Shown here in pieces: positions 20,127-31,020 of a DNA stretch of 64,000 nt. The stretch is taken from contig CM056556.1 in assembly GCA_029721515.1 (NCBI GenBank), forward strand, positions 4,216,501 through 4,280,500. Direction: 5' to 3'. The translations under genes were made by a program, and so were the position numbers. This DNA comes from Synanceia verrucosa. Lineage: Eukaryota > Chordata > Actinopteri > Perciformes > Synanceiidae. The notes below the pieces were generated by a model, which worked only from the letters and a program-made list of their open reading frames with translations, was not told the origin of the DNA and ran no database searches. The stretch's first letter is position 1, and each line of letters starts with the position of its first letter.

Positions 20127-22544
20127 ATCTAGATATTGCCCCACAAACCCAACGTGGCGTGGCAGCTGCTTCTTTAGAGGAGGGCATTAATCCACGACGG
20201 GGCAGTTCCTGTAAAAAAGAAGGAGATCCAGGGCTTCTCGCCACACTCTGCTGCCTCTCCTCTCTCCTGGTCTGATGCCACGGCTCTCAGGATGGCAGTG
20301 ACAGATCGGCTGCCCATGAATGACCACGGCCATATTGGCAGTTTCTGCGCCAGGGTCCAGACCCCATGTCCCTAGTTCAAACACACACACTAGTCAGGGC
20401 GCCATATTGGTGGGAGGTGCTACCCAGCTGGTGAGATTGGAGCTGAACTCAGGTTTCAACAATACTTGTTTGGATCTTAAATTTCTCTCCCTCTCTTTCT
20501 TTCTTGTCACATGTGAGCGTGCAGATATTAATATATGATGAGATTATGCTAATAAGATGATGGTATATGTCAAAATCATACCGTTAATACCCCCGAAAAA
20601 TAATGTGGAAGACGCAGATGAGATGTCTTTGTGGTGCAAACAATGAGGAAGCTCCTCAGGCGTCGTGTTGTGCCTTTAATCCGTCCTTTGAATCATCAGC
20701 CAGGACAGCGCAGAGCGAGAGACTCCTTCTTGTCCGACTCCAGCTCTCTCCATCTCTGTCTCAGCCCAGCCTCGTCCTTTGTTTGCATTTTCTGCCACAG
20801 CCAACTATAATACCGATGAACCCCACGTGACCCCTCATCGCTGTGTCAGCACTTCCTTTAATGTCGGGAGGCTCAGCTGTTTATCGACCGACAGACTTCA
20901 CATGATGCAGACATGTGCTATGTGTGGCGCCAGCTGTTTTCCCACCCTCTCTTAGGCTGGGGACCAGAGATGAGCCCGTGATGTTGACCTTACTCCCTGC
21001 AGAGACTTACTCTCTAATCCCCCTCTATGGATTGACAGAGATCATACTCTGTATGGAGCTTTGTGATTTACTGACAGTCAACATATCCTCCACAGCTCTG
21101 CTTTCACTGCCAGGTAAATGACTTCTTGAAGTTCAGAAAACACCACCGACTCTTTACCTTCTCCCTCTTCCTTTTCCTTTATCTCATCTCACCCTGTCCA
21201 ACCCTTTCAGTGCCCAGAGGACATTTTTGTCTTTGAGCTCTGCAACGTGCCCTATAACCTGTTTCCCCGAAGAGCAGGAAGAGATTTAAGAACGTGTTGG
21301 ATTGCTTATGCTCATCCACAGGGCTTTGTGGTTCCACAGCAAAGAGAAATCAGACCAGCGTTTATTCTTGTTCCCCCGCAGACGTAAATAGTTTTCATGT
21401 TGCAGGTTATGGAGACATGACCTATGAGTGGCGTCGCTTCCACTGTTTTTTCCATACGACTTGGACACAGTGATAACTACATCCCCTTTATCCCGTCTCT
21501 CTTTCACTTCTACAGCACTTAAAAGCCCTTGGGAGGTCAGTAACTTAACCCGCCCTGTACTTCAGCAGAGGAGCTGCTGCTAATAAGTGCATGCAACATG
21601 GGTTAGCAAATTATCTGTGATTTCACCTTTCAAAAACGCTTTTGCACATTGAAGGTGTTGTTCATCGGAAGTTGCGGAAGAAGGTAAAATCTGACACCTT
21701 TGATTTGTCTTATTCTATTTTCATTCCTGTGATTTTTCACCAAAGTACAGTAACATCCTTTACGGTTCATATCGTCACTATATGAGTCTGCTAAGTCAAT
21801 AAATGATGATACTGAATTATTAAATAATGGCTATTTTTTCCCTTGAGATTATTTAATTATAGCTTCATATCTGAGTGAATGTATCAGCCTTTGTGTTTAT
21901 TCTATCAACTGCTGCCATACTATAATATTTCATAAATCCTAAAATCAAGCAGTGAAGAAATTCAGCATTCTTCAGCCTTCAAGACCACCCCACCCCACCA
22001 CCACAGTCAAGTTTAATTAAGTCACAGCCACTAAATCAATAACTAAGCCCTGAGTTCAGTGGCTCGCTCCACACATTCCCAGTGAATTGAATAAGATTCA
22101 TATTGCTGACGTGCCGTCTTTATCGCAGACTTATGGCTCTTAAATACTGCATAAAGCCGAGGACACTGTTGGCTATTTTGCCGCTTTGATCAGCGTTATC
22201 AAAAACACGCCGTCGCTCCTGATTTATCTGTAAGGCTATTCTGGGCTTCATGTGTCGTACTGCAGACATCACAGGCGTTTCACCTCTCTGTAACAGCCCT
22301 CATTGAACTGGACTTTACTGCACCACGATGCAACGTTGCATTTCAATGCTGAGAGACACCTTCTGATCTAAATGCTAATGCAGTATCCTGTAGTCAGAGT
22401 ATACTCACTTTACTCGTGAAACCCTGCCTGTCCGACTGCATCTCCCACAGCTCTGACGGACGTGTCTGCAGGAATTAAGTTAAGATTGAGGCTTGGCTGC
22501 AGGACTGGCTGCTGGGGCTTTGAGGCTTTATGTGTATTCAATTT

Positions 22545-22577
<33 letters not shown>

Positions 22578-23542
22578 TCTGGGTGCACCTGTGTCTGTCT
22601 GTAGGTTTATGAATGTGTCATAACTGCTGCTTTTTCACTCAAATCCTGACAAGAGGCGCAAACATGCGTCTCTGGCTCTTCTGCAGGTTTTTTTTTCCCA
22701 TGAAAATGGAAATTTACGCAGTGTGTGAAAAATGCCAGGTAAGAGCTTTGTAAACAGTCAGTCAGCACGCTAGCTTGATGCTCCCAGATGTGAGCAGAGT
22801 TTCTTTTGTCAGATTGTTCCTGATTCGTTCCAGCTTCAGGGCCATTATCTGGAGTCCTCACATGCCATCATCAGATCTTCAAGGGAGCGTGATGTCATAA
22901 ATTCCTTATTAACACCATTTCCAGACAACTTTATTGACTTTTTGGTTGCAAATCACCCAAGAATTGCTAAAAATGGCGATACTGTCTGGCTGGCCTCATC
23001 TCACAGGGTAATAATCCGAGTGTCATAAAAGAGCGAGATAGAACCATAAATTTCACAGAAGATTGACACCTGGTTTTAATTTGATTAGGGAGACGAGGCA
23101 GATGTCAGAATGAATAGCTTGTTAGCATAATCTCTACGTCTTTGACCTGGAGTCAAACGAGGCAAACATGCCTCCATCTTCCTGTTTGTTTAGCTTGTTC
23201 TTCTCCAGTTTTTGCTGTAGTGTTGTGGTGCTTAGGACACATTGTGATGTCGGTAGTGTTTGTGGCCGACACCGAGAGGATCTGAGGGCCACTGGCACTG
23301 ACACATTGTGTGGGAGGAAACCCTTTGTAGGTTTAATCCTCTCCTTATGCCCAGGCCTTGATCATACTCTCACACCAGGACCATGTGCTGTTGCATGTCA
23401 CATACTGTCTGCTATGGTCAAAGGTATGCAGCACTGACTCCTTGTGTAATCTGAGCGAAGACATGGTAATTATCTGGTTGTACATTGTTCCACATGTGAA
23501 AAGAAACAACCCGCCATTTCGAACGCTCGAATGATCGTACAT
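20127..23542. other. Unannotated DNA
   Basis: No recognised exon in 3.4 kb. ORFs 20320-20538, 20603-20830, 20915-21121 and 23168-23437 have no recognisable domain. Confidence 0.4.
22547..22574. repeat. (TG)n microsatellite
   Basis: Fourteen uninterrupted TG units. Confidence 0.9.
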
Positions 23543-23550
23543 GTTATATT

Positions 23551-23938
23551 TAGTGCTGGGATGATAACCGTCATCACCGCAATATATTAAAATCAAAAAA
23601 TATACATCTATATATTTGCTATTGAAAGTTACAGTAGTGCATATGGTGTTTGATATGAAATATTAAGCGGCAATCGCGGGTGTAGTGGGGGTAGCTGGGT
23701 TGCAGTGATCGTGGGGAAACAGGGTAACGGTAGCGGGGTTGGCGATCACAGAGGGTAGTGGGGGGGGTCACAGGGTTGCGGCAATCGTGGGGGCAGTGAG
23801 GTTGTGGCGATCACGAGATTAGCGAAGGTAACAGAGTAGCGGGGTTCTGGTGATCACCACGGTAAACCGCCGTACTGCATTGATTGGGTGCTTTTTCCCC
23901 GTGGTAATAAAAAAAAAATCCATACCATCACAGCCCTA
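23551..23938. mobile_element. hAT-type MITE (family D) with internal minisatellite
   Basis: 388 bp between perfect 8-bp target duplications GTTATATT (23543-23550 and 23939-23946). Left end TAGTGCTGGGATGATAACC; the right end, complemented, reads TAGGGCTGTGATGGTATG, agreeing at 13 of the first 16 positions. The interior (about 23660-23860) is an imperfect GC-rich tandem array of GCGGNGTTGNGGTGATCACGG-like units that break every strand into short frames. No transposase. Confidence 0.85.
23660..23860. repeat. Imperfect GC-rich tandem array inside hAT MITE
   Basis: Repeated words GGGTTG, GCAATCG/GCGATCA and GGGTAGTGGGG recur every roughly 25-40 bp. G-runs at 23751-23768 are potential quadruplex-forming sequence. 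Confidence 0.6.
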
Positions 23939-23946
23939 GTTATATT

Positions 23947-25534
23947 ACATTACACCACAATTACACCCTCGTGAAAAAAATACCCATCATTTTTCTTAAA
24001 GTCTCTCCCATTGACATTTTAACAGGGCCACTGTTTTATTTTGGGATACTGTCATGCGTCAGATGACTGTGGCTGTGATTGTCTTGATTGAATTGCAGTC
24101 TGTAAATCAGACATTCATTGGCAGTCTATCAAAGACTGACATTTCCTCCATGAAAGACATGAGACTGTTCATTAATTCTGCTAAAAATAAGGGGTCTAAA
24201 CTTTAATCTATCCTTGAGGCATCTCGGAAGATGATTGAATGAAAAGAACTTTTATATAACGAATGAAAATGGAAACCTTGATTGATTTTTTTTTTTCTTG
24301 TGCTAATAACAAACTCCTGAGGTCACAAATAGTGATTCACCAAAACACCATGAGATCAAAGGCATCCGGGAGAGAAACATCTCAGAGATAGTGAATTCAG
24401 TGTAACTTCCTTTAAATCCACAAGTGCACCACTCTCATCTCAAATGTGTAATTATCTCAGATGTATTGAAGGCAGCCATGGTCTTTCATCCAGTGACATT
24501 TTGGGGGGAAAATGAGCTTCAAAGATGAGTAGGGCTACGTTAAATGATTTCACCACAGATAAATCCATCAGTTGCACTTTTATTAATAGTCTAATTAGTC
24601 ATGCAGTCTATAAAATGTCAAAAAATAATTACAAAGTATTATTACGATTAAACAGAGTGTTGTTAAATGTTGAAAGAGCCAAAAACAAACAGGAAAGAAA
24701 TGTTTTTTTTGTGTGAAATATGAGAAAAGTGTCGAGGAATAAAATCTACCAAAACAAACTTCTTAAGTAATGACCAGATGTGTTGAAAAACACACACGCA
24801 GCATGAACAGACACTCTCATATATTATTTTACGGTACCAAAAAAAAACAACTGACACGAACAAACTGCTTTGTCATCTTTTTGCAGGCGTCACAGATAAA
24901 GTGCACAAAGAACGCACTTCATCAGAGGAAGATTTCAGCTCATAATACAAAGATCTGTCCACCATGAGTGGCTTTCATTTCCTTTTTCTCGTTTATATTC
25001 TGCCCTGTTACACTGAACTTTGCTCTGACTGTAACTGATGGTGTGTAGCTTGTGTTTGCAGATTGACTACTGTGCAGTTACACTGTTTTCTTAAAGGGAT
25101 TGACTTAATATCGGGGCTATTGAACTGCAGTAGATTTCTATTAAATAGACTTTGATGCAGATGAATAAGTCTAGCTGAGGCTTCTAGTTGAACAGTAAAC
25201 TGGTATAAATGGGTCAATGAAGTCTCCCAGTGTTCAGGCTATAATTAAATGTAAACTGTTTACTCTAACTCTGCTCACATATTGGATGCTGTTTTTTGGA
25301 ATAAGGCAAACAATGTAAAGATGTTGCTGTGGTAGACAGATGTTGGATCAACAGAAATGAAAAATGTAATAAGAGTGCAGTTTATTAGCATGTGATAATA
25401 CACAGTGACATTTTGAGGAGATGCTCCTCTTCATTTACTCTTCAGTAAATATGCACAGAGATGCCATCTTTAAACATATATGCTCTGGCCACGCCGGTGA
25501 CCCCTTAAACACACACACAGCAGCTAATGTACTT
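23947..25534. other. Unannotated DNA
   Basis: No recognised gene. A TAGGGCTACGTTAAATGATT at about 24532 resembles a hAT-like terminus, but no matching right end was found. Confidence 0.4.
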
Positions 25535-25542
25535 TACAGTAT

Positions 25543-26183
25543 AGAGCTCCAGACGTCATGTGACTCTGTTTGATTACGCCTCCATATTGGCGTGAAAATC
25601 TGCTCCAAAATAAGTGGTGCCAGCAGTGAATTTACGTCGTCAGTGTTTTAAAAAAAACAAGATATTACTACACACAGATGTAAACCAGATAGACGAAATA
25701 TCTCTGATTCTTGTCATATCCGTGGTATACTATTCTTGAAATAGTGTCTTGAATCTTGAAAAGGTTCGGTAGTTGTAGATGTTTCAAAATCTCTTAATGT
25801 GAATCATATTACTAGAAATTACACAATGCTCTCTTCATTGCTGTAATCACAAGAACAGACATGCAAACAGCACACTTAAAGACATAACGTGCATTAAGTT
25901 TTATCTGAAGAAAGACTGAAACGACTCTGCAGACAAACATTTTTACGTTGTTTGATTGTTGCTGTGTGAGCAACAGAGCACACCGCAAAATCCACGCCAC
26001 AATACCTTGGTCTAACGTGTTTAATGAAAGTAGAACTGCTAGGAATCATAATAAAAGCATGTTAAATTAATCAGATATAAAGTTTAGGGAACGGTGGATT
26101 TGAACAGAGCGCCTTCCTGCCAACATGGTGGTGATTTTTTACAGTTGCATGCTGGGACTTTGTGACGTCAACTACTGGAGCTC
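25543..26183 (-). mobile_element. P-element-like MITE, internally deleted
   Basis: 641 bp flanked by a perfect 8-bp duplication TACAGTAT (25535-25542 and 26184-26191). The ends AGAGCTCCAG and its near-complement CTACTGGAGCTC are terminal inverted repeats. Reverse-complemented, it aligns with 12062-12905 across the ends and the shared interior (GTAAAAATGTTTGTCTGCAG, CATGCTTTTATTATGATTCC). It lacks the THAP-coding segment: the sequence jumps from the CACCGTTCCCTAAAC block to GCAGGAAGGCGCTCTGTTCA. ORF 25812-26000 is a product of the element. An 8-bp duplication fits P elements. Confidence 0.8.
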
Positions 26184-26225
26184 TACAGTATGTACATAAT
26201 ATACAGAAAAATGTATCAATACGAG

Positions 26226-26613
26226 GGGTGGGTATTGGCAAGGATTTCACGATATGATATGTATCGCGAAACTTCAGCAACGATACATTATTGCAATATT
26301 GTTATAATGCAAATTATTGCAATATATTGTGATATTCTATATGGTTCACTGAGAAATTTAAAGTACAGCTTAAAATACAAGTTGTATATATGTAATTATA
26401 TTTACATGTATATGTACACACATTTATACATATATGTATATGGCCGCCATTGTGCTCACTGCTTGTTTCTGCTTCTTAATCGTCGCCTTCTTCAACTGTA
26501 AGTCGATCCAAAACATGACTTTCTTTTTCGGATAAAAACATTGATATTAAGAAATTAAAAATTTATATTATATTAGAAGAAAAAGTAATGCATGTATATT
26601 GTTCCCACCTATA
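26226..26613 (+). mobile_element. hAT-type element, family A
   Basis: Starts GGGGTGGGTATTGGCAAGGA and proceeds through the GATATG/GCAATAT block, CACTGAGAAATTTAAAGTAC, a TATATGTA tract, a roughly 90-bp internal segment (CCAAAACATGACTTTCTTTT, shared in inverted form with 44190-44225) and the AGAAGAAAAAGTA near-terminal block, ending CCACCTATAAG. Target duplication not resolved. The internal segment suggests that this copy is closer to full length than 62466-62632. Confidence 0.7.
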
Positions 26614-28607
26614 AGAGGTGTAAGTGTTGTTCAGAAACTGTAGTTAGGCTTCACTTTTAATGAGGAGTACTACTGAGAAAATAACCCTGATGATGACTTA
26701 GTGAGTTTGAATAACGTGATTTACTTTGTTTCGCGGTCAGGAAGAGTCTAATGAAAGCCTATTATTGAGTTGCATTCAATTCTGACCTTTCCTTTTATTT
26801 TTTTTAATCCGTCTTGTGCGGACCTCCAGCTCAATGAAAGAGTGATAATGGAAAACCTCTCCAATACTTTTCTGATGGTGTCCAGCTTTGATTAACAGCT
26901 AGAAGACTCTCCTCTCTGTTTCTGGAAACCTCTGAGCAAAAACAGACCAATGCCTCTGTGGTATTACAACAATCTATTTAATATTACACTCACTGTGTTT
27001 AATATGACAGTATTCAGAATTTGATGTGGGTCATGTAAGCAAATATTCTGTGTGGATATTATTAATTTATACGTACAGTCTGCCCTGTGCTCATTTTTAC
27101 GTTACTTCATTTGTTTATCACATTTTAAACATTATGCTTGTCTCATTTTCACTGAACCAGCAAGTGTAGCCTCTTTATACCCCTGATGTAGAATACAAAT
27201 GCAGCTGTTAAGGCTGCTGCTTACTGATGGAGACTAAAATTACACTTTTAATCTAATCCTGATGAATTATAGAAAGCATTTCCCTGCTACCATCAAAGAA
27301 CTATAACCATCTATAAAACATTTACACCTCAGATATTATTTGCAGGCAATAAAAAATGTAATTAGTTTAAAAAAAAAAAAAAAAAAGCGACAATATTTTA
27401 GTCACTCAGCTGTTTTAAATCTTCATTCCTAAGTGAATGATAAAATTATACAGGTCTTTTATGGTCTAATTAGACAGCAACAAACATTTTAGTAAATTTC
27501 ATTTTACCCCCCATTGTTTGTACGTTGCTGAATATCTCTGTAGAATAGACCTCACGCTATGCTGTTCTTGCAAAGATAACATATTTATTGTATGTCTAAC
27601 CTCTTGGTTAATGGAGACATGGATTGGCACCACTCATGTCGTTATCTGTTCATGGCGGGAGGAAGTGTTCGCTACCCGTCACCTTTTGGGAAGCCTCGGC
27701 TCCCTCTGAGCTTTAATCTCTTCGATCCCGTCTGTCTTTGCGACACAGGTTTACTGAGTGTTTGACAGTCTCATCCCACTCATCACACCCTCCATCTCGG
27801 CCCAGACTCGCTATATTCCTCCACATACTCTTCATCTTCCCTCTGGGTCGTCCCACTGACATCCATTTCTCTGGCGTCCTTCTGTCTTGCTTCAGCCTAA
27901 TGCAGAAGAAGCCCAGAGCCCCGTTGCTCTGAGTCGATGGATGGATCTGCGAGTGGAGGGACTCAGATGTGTCCTTCGGGCTACTTGAGGAATCAGTAAT
28001 ATGGACACAAAGAGCCCCACTGAGCTCTGATAAATGCATGTTACTCACAGAGAGAGCAGCAGAGATGTAAATTGTATTGTATTGAATTTGGAGTGAAGGG
28101 CCTGAAACTCAGCGGATGGATGGAAAGCGCCTGAGCTCCGAGAGTCTTTGCTGCTTTTCACATTTATTCACAAGGGCTGGTGGGAAAACCTTGTCACTTA
28201 CACCTTGTGAACAGCTATTTTCATAATGTGACGTCTGCCTTTGGCAGCGTTGTGACTGATTAGCCCTCATGATTTGGAGTTGTTATGTTTTGCAGATAAT
28301 TGATGTGTCTCAGCTGTGGTTAAAAATGTTTGAGGCTTGGTGGAGGTTAAAGCAAATATGGTCTTTTCTGGTGCTGGTGTCAGATCAAAGTCTCCCAACT
28401 TCAGTGGGTGAGATTCTGAACACCTTTTGTTAGTCACGGAAAATATGGAAATATGTGGTTTTCTCCTGACAGCAGCAATAATCTTCTGTGAGACATTATG
28501 AAACTATTTCCCTCTCTGAAGCAAAACATGGCAGTGTCTGTAACACTTTATTGCAAAAATATGATGGAACACTAGAAGTGATTTTTTTTTTTTAAGGATT
28601 GGTTTAC
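26614..28607. other. Unannotated DNA
   Basis: No recognised exon. Poly-A run at 27369-27386. ORF 27713-28048 (-) overlaps 27738-27932 (+), and neither has a recognised domain. Confidence 0.4.
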
Positions 28608-28672
28608 TTAACTCTTTGAGTGTCAGCTGTTTTATAAACAGAAAGTGCCAGAAAATGCCACTTTTTGTCTGA
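28608..28672 (-). mobile_element. TTAA MITE end fragment
   Basis: TTAACTCTTTGAGTGTCAGC then TGTTTTATAAACAGAAAGTGCCAG is an inverted right terminus. Only short, rearranged body sequence (CCACTTTTTGTC) follows, implying a large internal deletion. Confidence 0.7.
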
Positions 28673-28743
28673 TTTGCTTGTTTTATGATTTCTTTAATCT
28701 CTACTAAAAACAAAAAGGTGTCTTGCAGGAGTTATATTGCAGA

Positions 28744-28812
28744 TAGCGGTGTCCCGAGCTGATATTGATAGCGGGTATTGGTCCAATATCTGTCTGCATC
28801 TAAAATCTCCAA
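28744..28812 (+). mobile_element. hAT-like family B fragment (GGTGTCCCGA)
   Basis: TAGCGGTGTCCCGAGCTGAT, ATTGGTCCAATATC and TGCATCTAAAATCTCC match the left portion of the elements at 47020 and 55380. The right part is missing or replaced. Confidence 0.6.
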
Positions 28813-29459
28813 TACCATCAGACATTGCAGGTCCTAGGCTTAAATATAAGTTAACCTCTAACGGTTTAATTATTTCCTTTGTTAACCATCATTCACTGAA
28901 ATGTGTTATTAAGTTGTAGCCCTAATCAGTTGCTGAAACCTCATCTTCCATCTTTTCTGTTCGCTACAACCACAATAAACGCGCCTCCTCAAGGCTGTTT
29001 TTAACTACAATAGTGAAACACAGCAGCATTGGATAAGCCTGTCTACGTCGATCAGGTATTACTGGATTTACCTTTAAGACCATTCAGTTGAAACTCTCCC
29101 TCCATCTGTCTGGAGGCTGAGCCGTCACCAGCACTCGGCTGACAGAAGACCATTACCAAAGCAGAACAAGAGGTGGACCCGATTTAGCTCAACAGTCCTG
29201 GAGAAAAAGCTGAAGTCTGGTCGTCAATAAGGGCAGTTATGTTGTTATTCTCTCACCTGAGGTCAAGATTAAGCTCCAGCGAGATAAATCACAGCCTGAA
29301 TATATAATATATATATCGTCCTTGACCAGTTAGCCTTAGGTCGGTAAATATAAATCAGTGTGATACAGTATATATTCATATATCTAATCCCGTGAATCAC
29401 CCACCGTCAGCTAGATAGAGACATGTTATTTATGACCACATTAAAATTAGAGATTTTAT
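28813..29459. other. Unannotated DNA
   Basis: No recognised gene; a TATA-rich stretch lies at 29300-29320. Confidence 0.4.
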
Positions 29460-29467
29460 ATTAGAAC

Positions 29468-30094
29468 TAGAGGTGATTATTGGCAAGGACTTCACAATAC
29501 GATATGTATTGCGATACTTGAGTCACCATACGATACATTATATATAATATTGCAATATTCCAAATAGTTCACTGAGAAATTTAAAATACACGTTAAGATA
29601 AGATAAGATAATCCTTTATTTGTCCCACAGATGGGGAAATTTGCATCGTTACAGCAGCAAAGTGGATAGTGCAACATTACAGGGAGGACATACAAAAGGA
29701 CATATGAAAAGAATAATAACAACAGTAGAAAATGACCAAGTAAAGAAAAACTACAGCATCATATATACCATAAGTGAATACCAATAGTGAATAACTAAGC
29801 ATGTACTATATACAACATAAGTGACTGAAATGATTGGGACAGAAATTACTGAACACAGCAGATGGAGTGGCATGATAAATATAATTCAGTGAATGGTATG
29901 GTGAAGGAAGAACTTGTATGTATGTAAATGAAAGAAATTTAGAAACACATAGACATGTACACGTTCTGTCAAAGCTACCGTGTCAACGCCATCAATCACA
30001 TATGAATTATTAAGAAATTTAAAAAAGGAAAGAATTTATACCAGAAGACAAAGTATCACAGTATATTCCCATATTGATATTTTTCCCACCTCTA
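29468..30094 (+). mobile_element. hAT-type element, family A, with nested LINE 3' end
   Basis: Starts TAGAGGTGATTATTGGCAAG and ends ATTTTTCCCACCTCTA. The 8-bp flanks ATTAGAAC (29460-29467) and ATTAAAAC (30095-30102) differ at one base, consistent with an aged hAT target duplication. The family body is split by a retroposon insertion at about 29594-30008. Confidence 0.8.
29594..30008 (-). mobile_element. 5'-truncated non-LTR retrotransposon 3' end
   Basis: Complement reads GTAACGATGCAAATTTCCCC, then GTGGGACAAATAAAGGATTA and TCTTATCTTATCTTA: a 3' untranslated end with an AATAAA-like signal and short tandem tail, typical of fish LINE 3' ends. The tail abuts the hAT sequence at 29594. No open reading frame is retained. 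LINE clade not assigned. Confidence 0.6.
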
Positions 30095-30102
30095 ATTAAA
30101 AC

Positions 30103-30290
30103 ACTATGTAAAATCACAGGAGACTGACAGACTGCGAGTCCACACTCGCCTGCAATTACCATGACACCTCATTTTCTTTTTTTGTTTGTTTGATAAACTC
30201 AGTACTGACATCAGAAGTCCCCTGATGACAAAGATGAAATTGCTAAACATGTAGTGTATAGTCAAAGCAAACACATTGATGGGCTTATTA
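30103..30290. other. Spacer upstream of promoter block
   Basis: No feature seen; overlaps an uninformative minus-strand ORF (30104-30496) that reads low-complexity Ser/Leu/Pro from the GA-rich strand. Confidence 0.4.
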
Positions 30291-30299
30291 CAGAGGGGG

Positions 30300-30620
30300 G
30301 GAGGTGGAGAGGAGGAGCTCGGGTTAGGCTGCAGCTGCTGCATTGGCTGTCTGCACGGGGGGGGGAGGGGCTGAAGGAGAGAGAGAGAGAAAAGAGAGAG
30401 AGCAACAGACAGAGAGAGAGAGAGTTGGGGGAGGAGGGCAGCGCGCTTGTTGGGAGATAGGGAATGCCCGTTAGTTGCGTCTGCTGATAATAGCACATCA
30501 GGCAGAGCGTCGCTATTGGGAGAGCAGAGCGAAGGAGGACTGAGCAGCTGAGCCCCGAATGGATCAGTAGAGAAGACAGGCAGAAAGAGACGGAGGTAGA
30601 GAGCGAGAGAGCATCAGAGA
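30300..30620 (+). promoter_or_regulatory. Candidate tspan9 promoter
   Basis: Contains inverted CCAAT boxes (ATTGG) at 30342-30346 and 30515-30519, a GC-box-like G-run with GGGGAGGGGC at about 30357-30371, and a purine-rich tract. A purine-rich leader and CpG-dense coding region follow, with no TATA box apparent: the look of a TATA-less vertebrate promoter. The start site itself cannot be placed from sequence. Confidence 0.45.
30377..30424. repeat. (GA)n-rich tract
   Basis: Interrupted GA dinucleotide run (GAGAGAGAGAAAAGAGAGAG followed by more GA units) in the promoter block. Such tracts may bind GAGA-type or ZNF factors and can form triplex DNA. Confidence 0.85.
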
Positions 30621-30779
30621 AGAGAAGGAGCAGAGCGGTGAAGAGAGGACAGAAGAAAAGTTACCAGCTCAGCAAGATAACGTGGAAGAGGAACAGCTGA
30701 GAGTCACTGAGGTGTCAGCAGCACAGGAGGAGAGTGATATCACAGGAGGAACTTCTTCCCTGGAGAGAGGCGAGAGGTG

Positions 30780-30884
30780 ATGCACCTCACAGGACTCTTC
30801 TGCACAGGAAGACGCTTGTGCCTGAAATGTGCACTTCAAAAGTCACTCTCATCTGTGCACTTTGAGGTGGATGTAGTTCTGTGA
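30780..30884 (+). CDS. Upstream ORF 1 in the tspan9 leader (34 codons)
   Basis: ATG at 30780 to TGA at 30882-30884, giving a 34-residue Leu/Cys/Lys-containing peptide with no known domain. It lies wholly within the presumed 5' leader and ends 116 bp before the next relevant ATG at 31001. Its role, if any, would be to limit downstream initiation. Shorter uORFs include a three-codon one at 30559-30570. Confidence 0.25.
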   Translation: MHLTGLFCTGRRLCLKCALQKSLSSVHFEVDVVL

Positions 30885-30948
30885 GGCTTTAATCTTTTTT
30901 TTTGGACACTTGGAGGGCGAGTTGTTCTGTCCTGTCATCCCTGAGACT

Positions 30949-31020
30949 ATGGTAGACTGTGCGTCAGGGAGCCCTTCATCAGCAGCTGCAGCCCTAGAGC
31001 ATGGAGAAGTCCAGCAGTGA
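30949..31020 (+). CDS. Upstream ORF 2 overlapping the 31001 start (23 codons)
   Basis: ATG at 30949 opens a 23-codon frame ending at TGA 31018-31020. It overlaps the first 20 bp of the frame starting at 31001, in a different phase. Ribosomes translating it would bypass 31001 and could reinitiate at the canonical tetraspanin ATG at 31307. Alanine- and serine-rich peptide, no domain. Confidence 0.25.
   Translation: MVDCASGSPSSAAAALEHGEVQQ

Noticed and set aside
23660..23860. Possible CRISPR-like or regularly spaced array
   Set aside because: Units are imperfect, without constant repeat plus unique spacer, and lie inside a hAT MITE of a eukaryote.
1..30290. Exons of an upstream neighbour such as TEAD4, expected from mammalian synteny
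   Set aside because: No frame resembling that or any other known protein was found; synteny alone is not evidence here.
30104..30498. 130-codon minus ORF rich in Ser/Leu/Pro
   Set aside because: Antisense of the GA/G-rich promoter block; low-complexity composition explains it.
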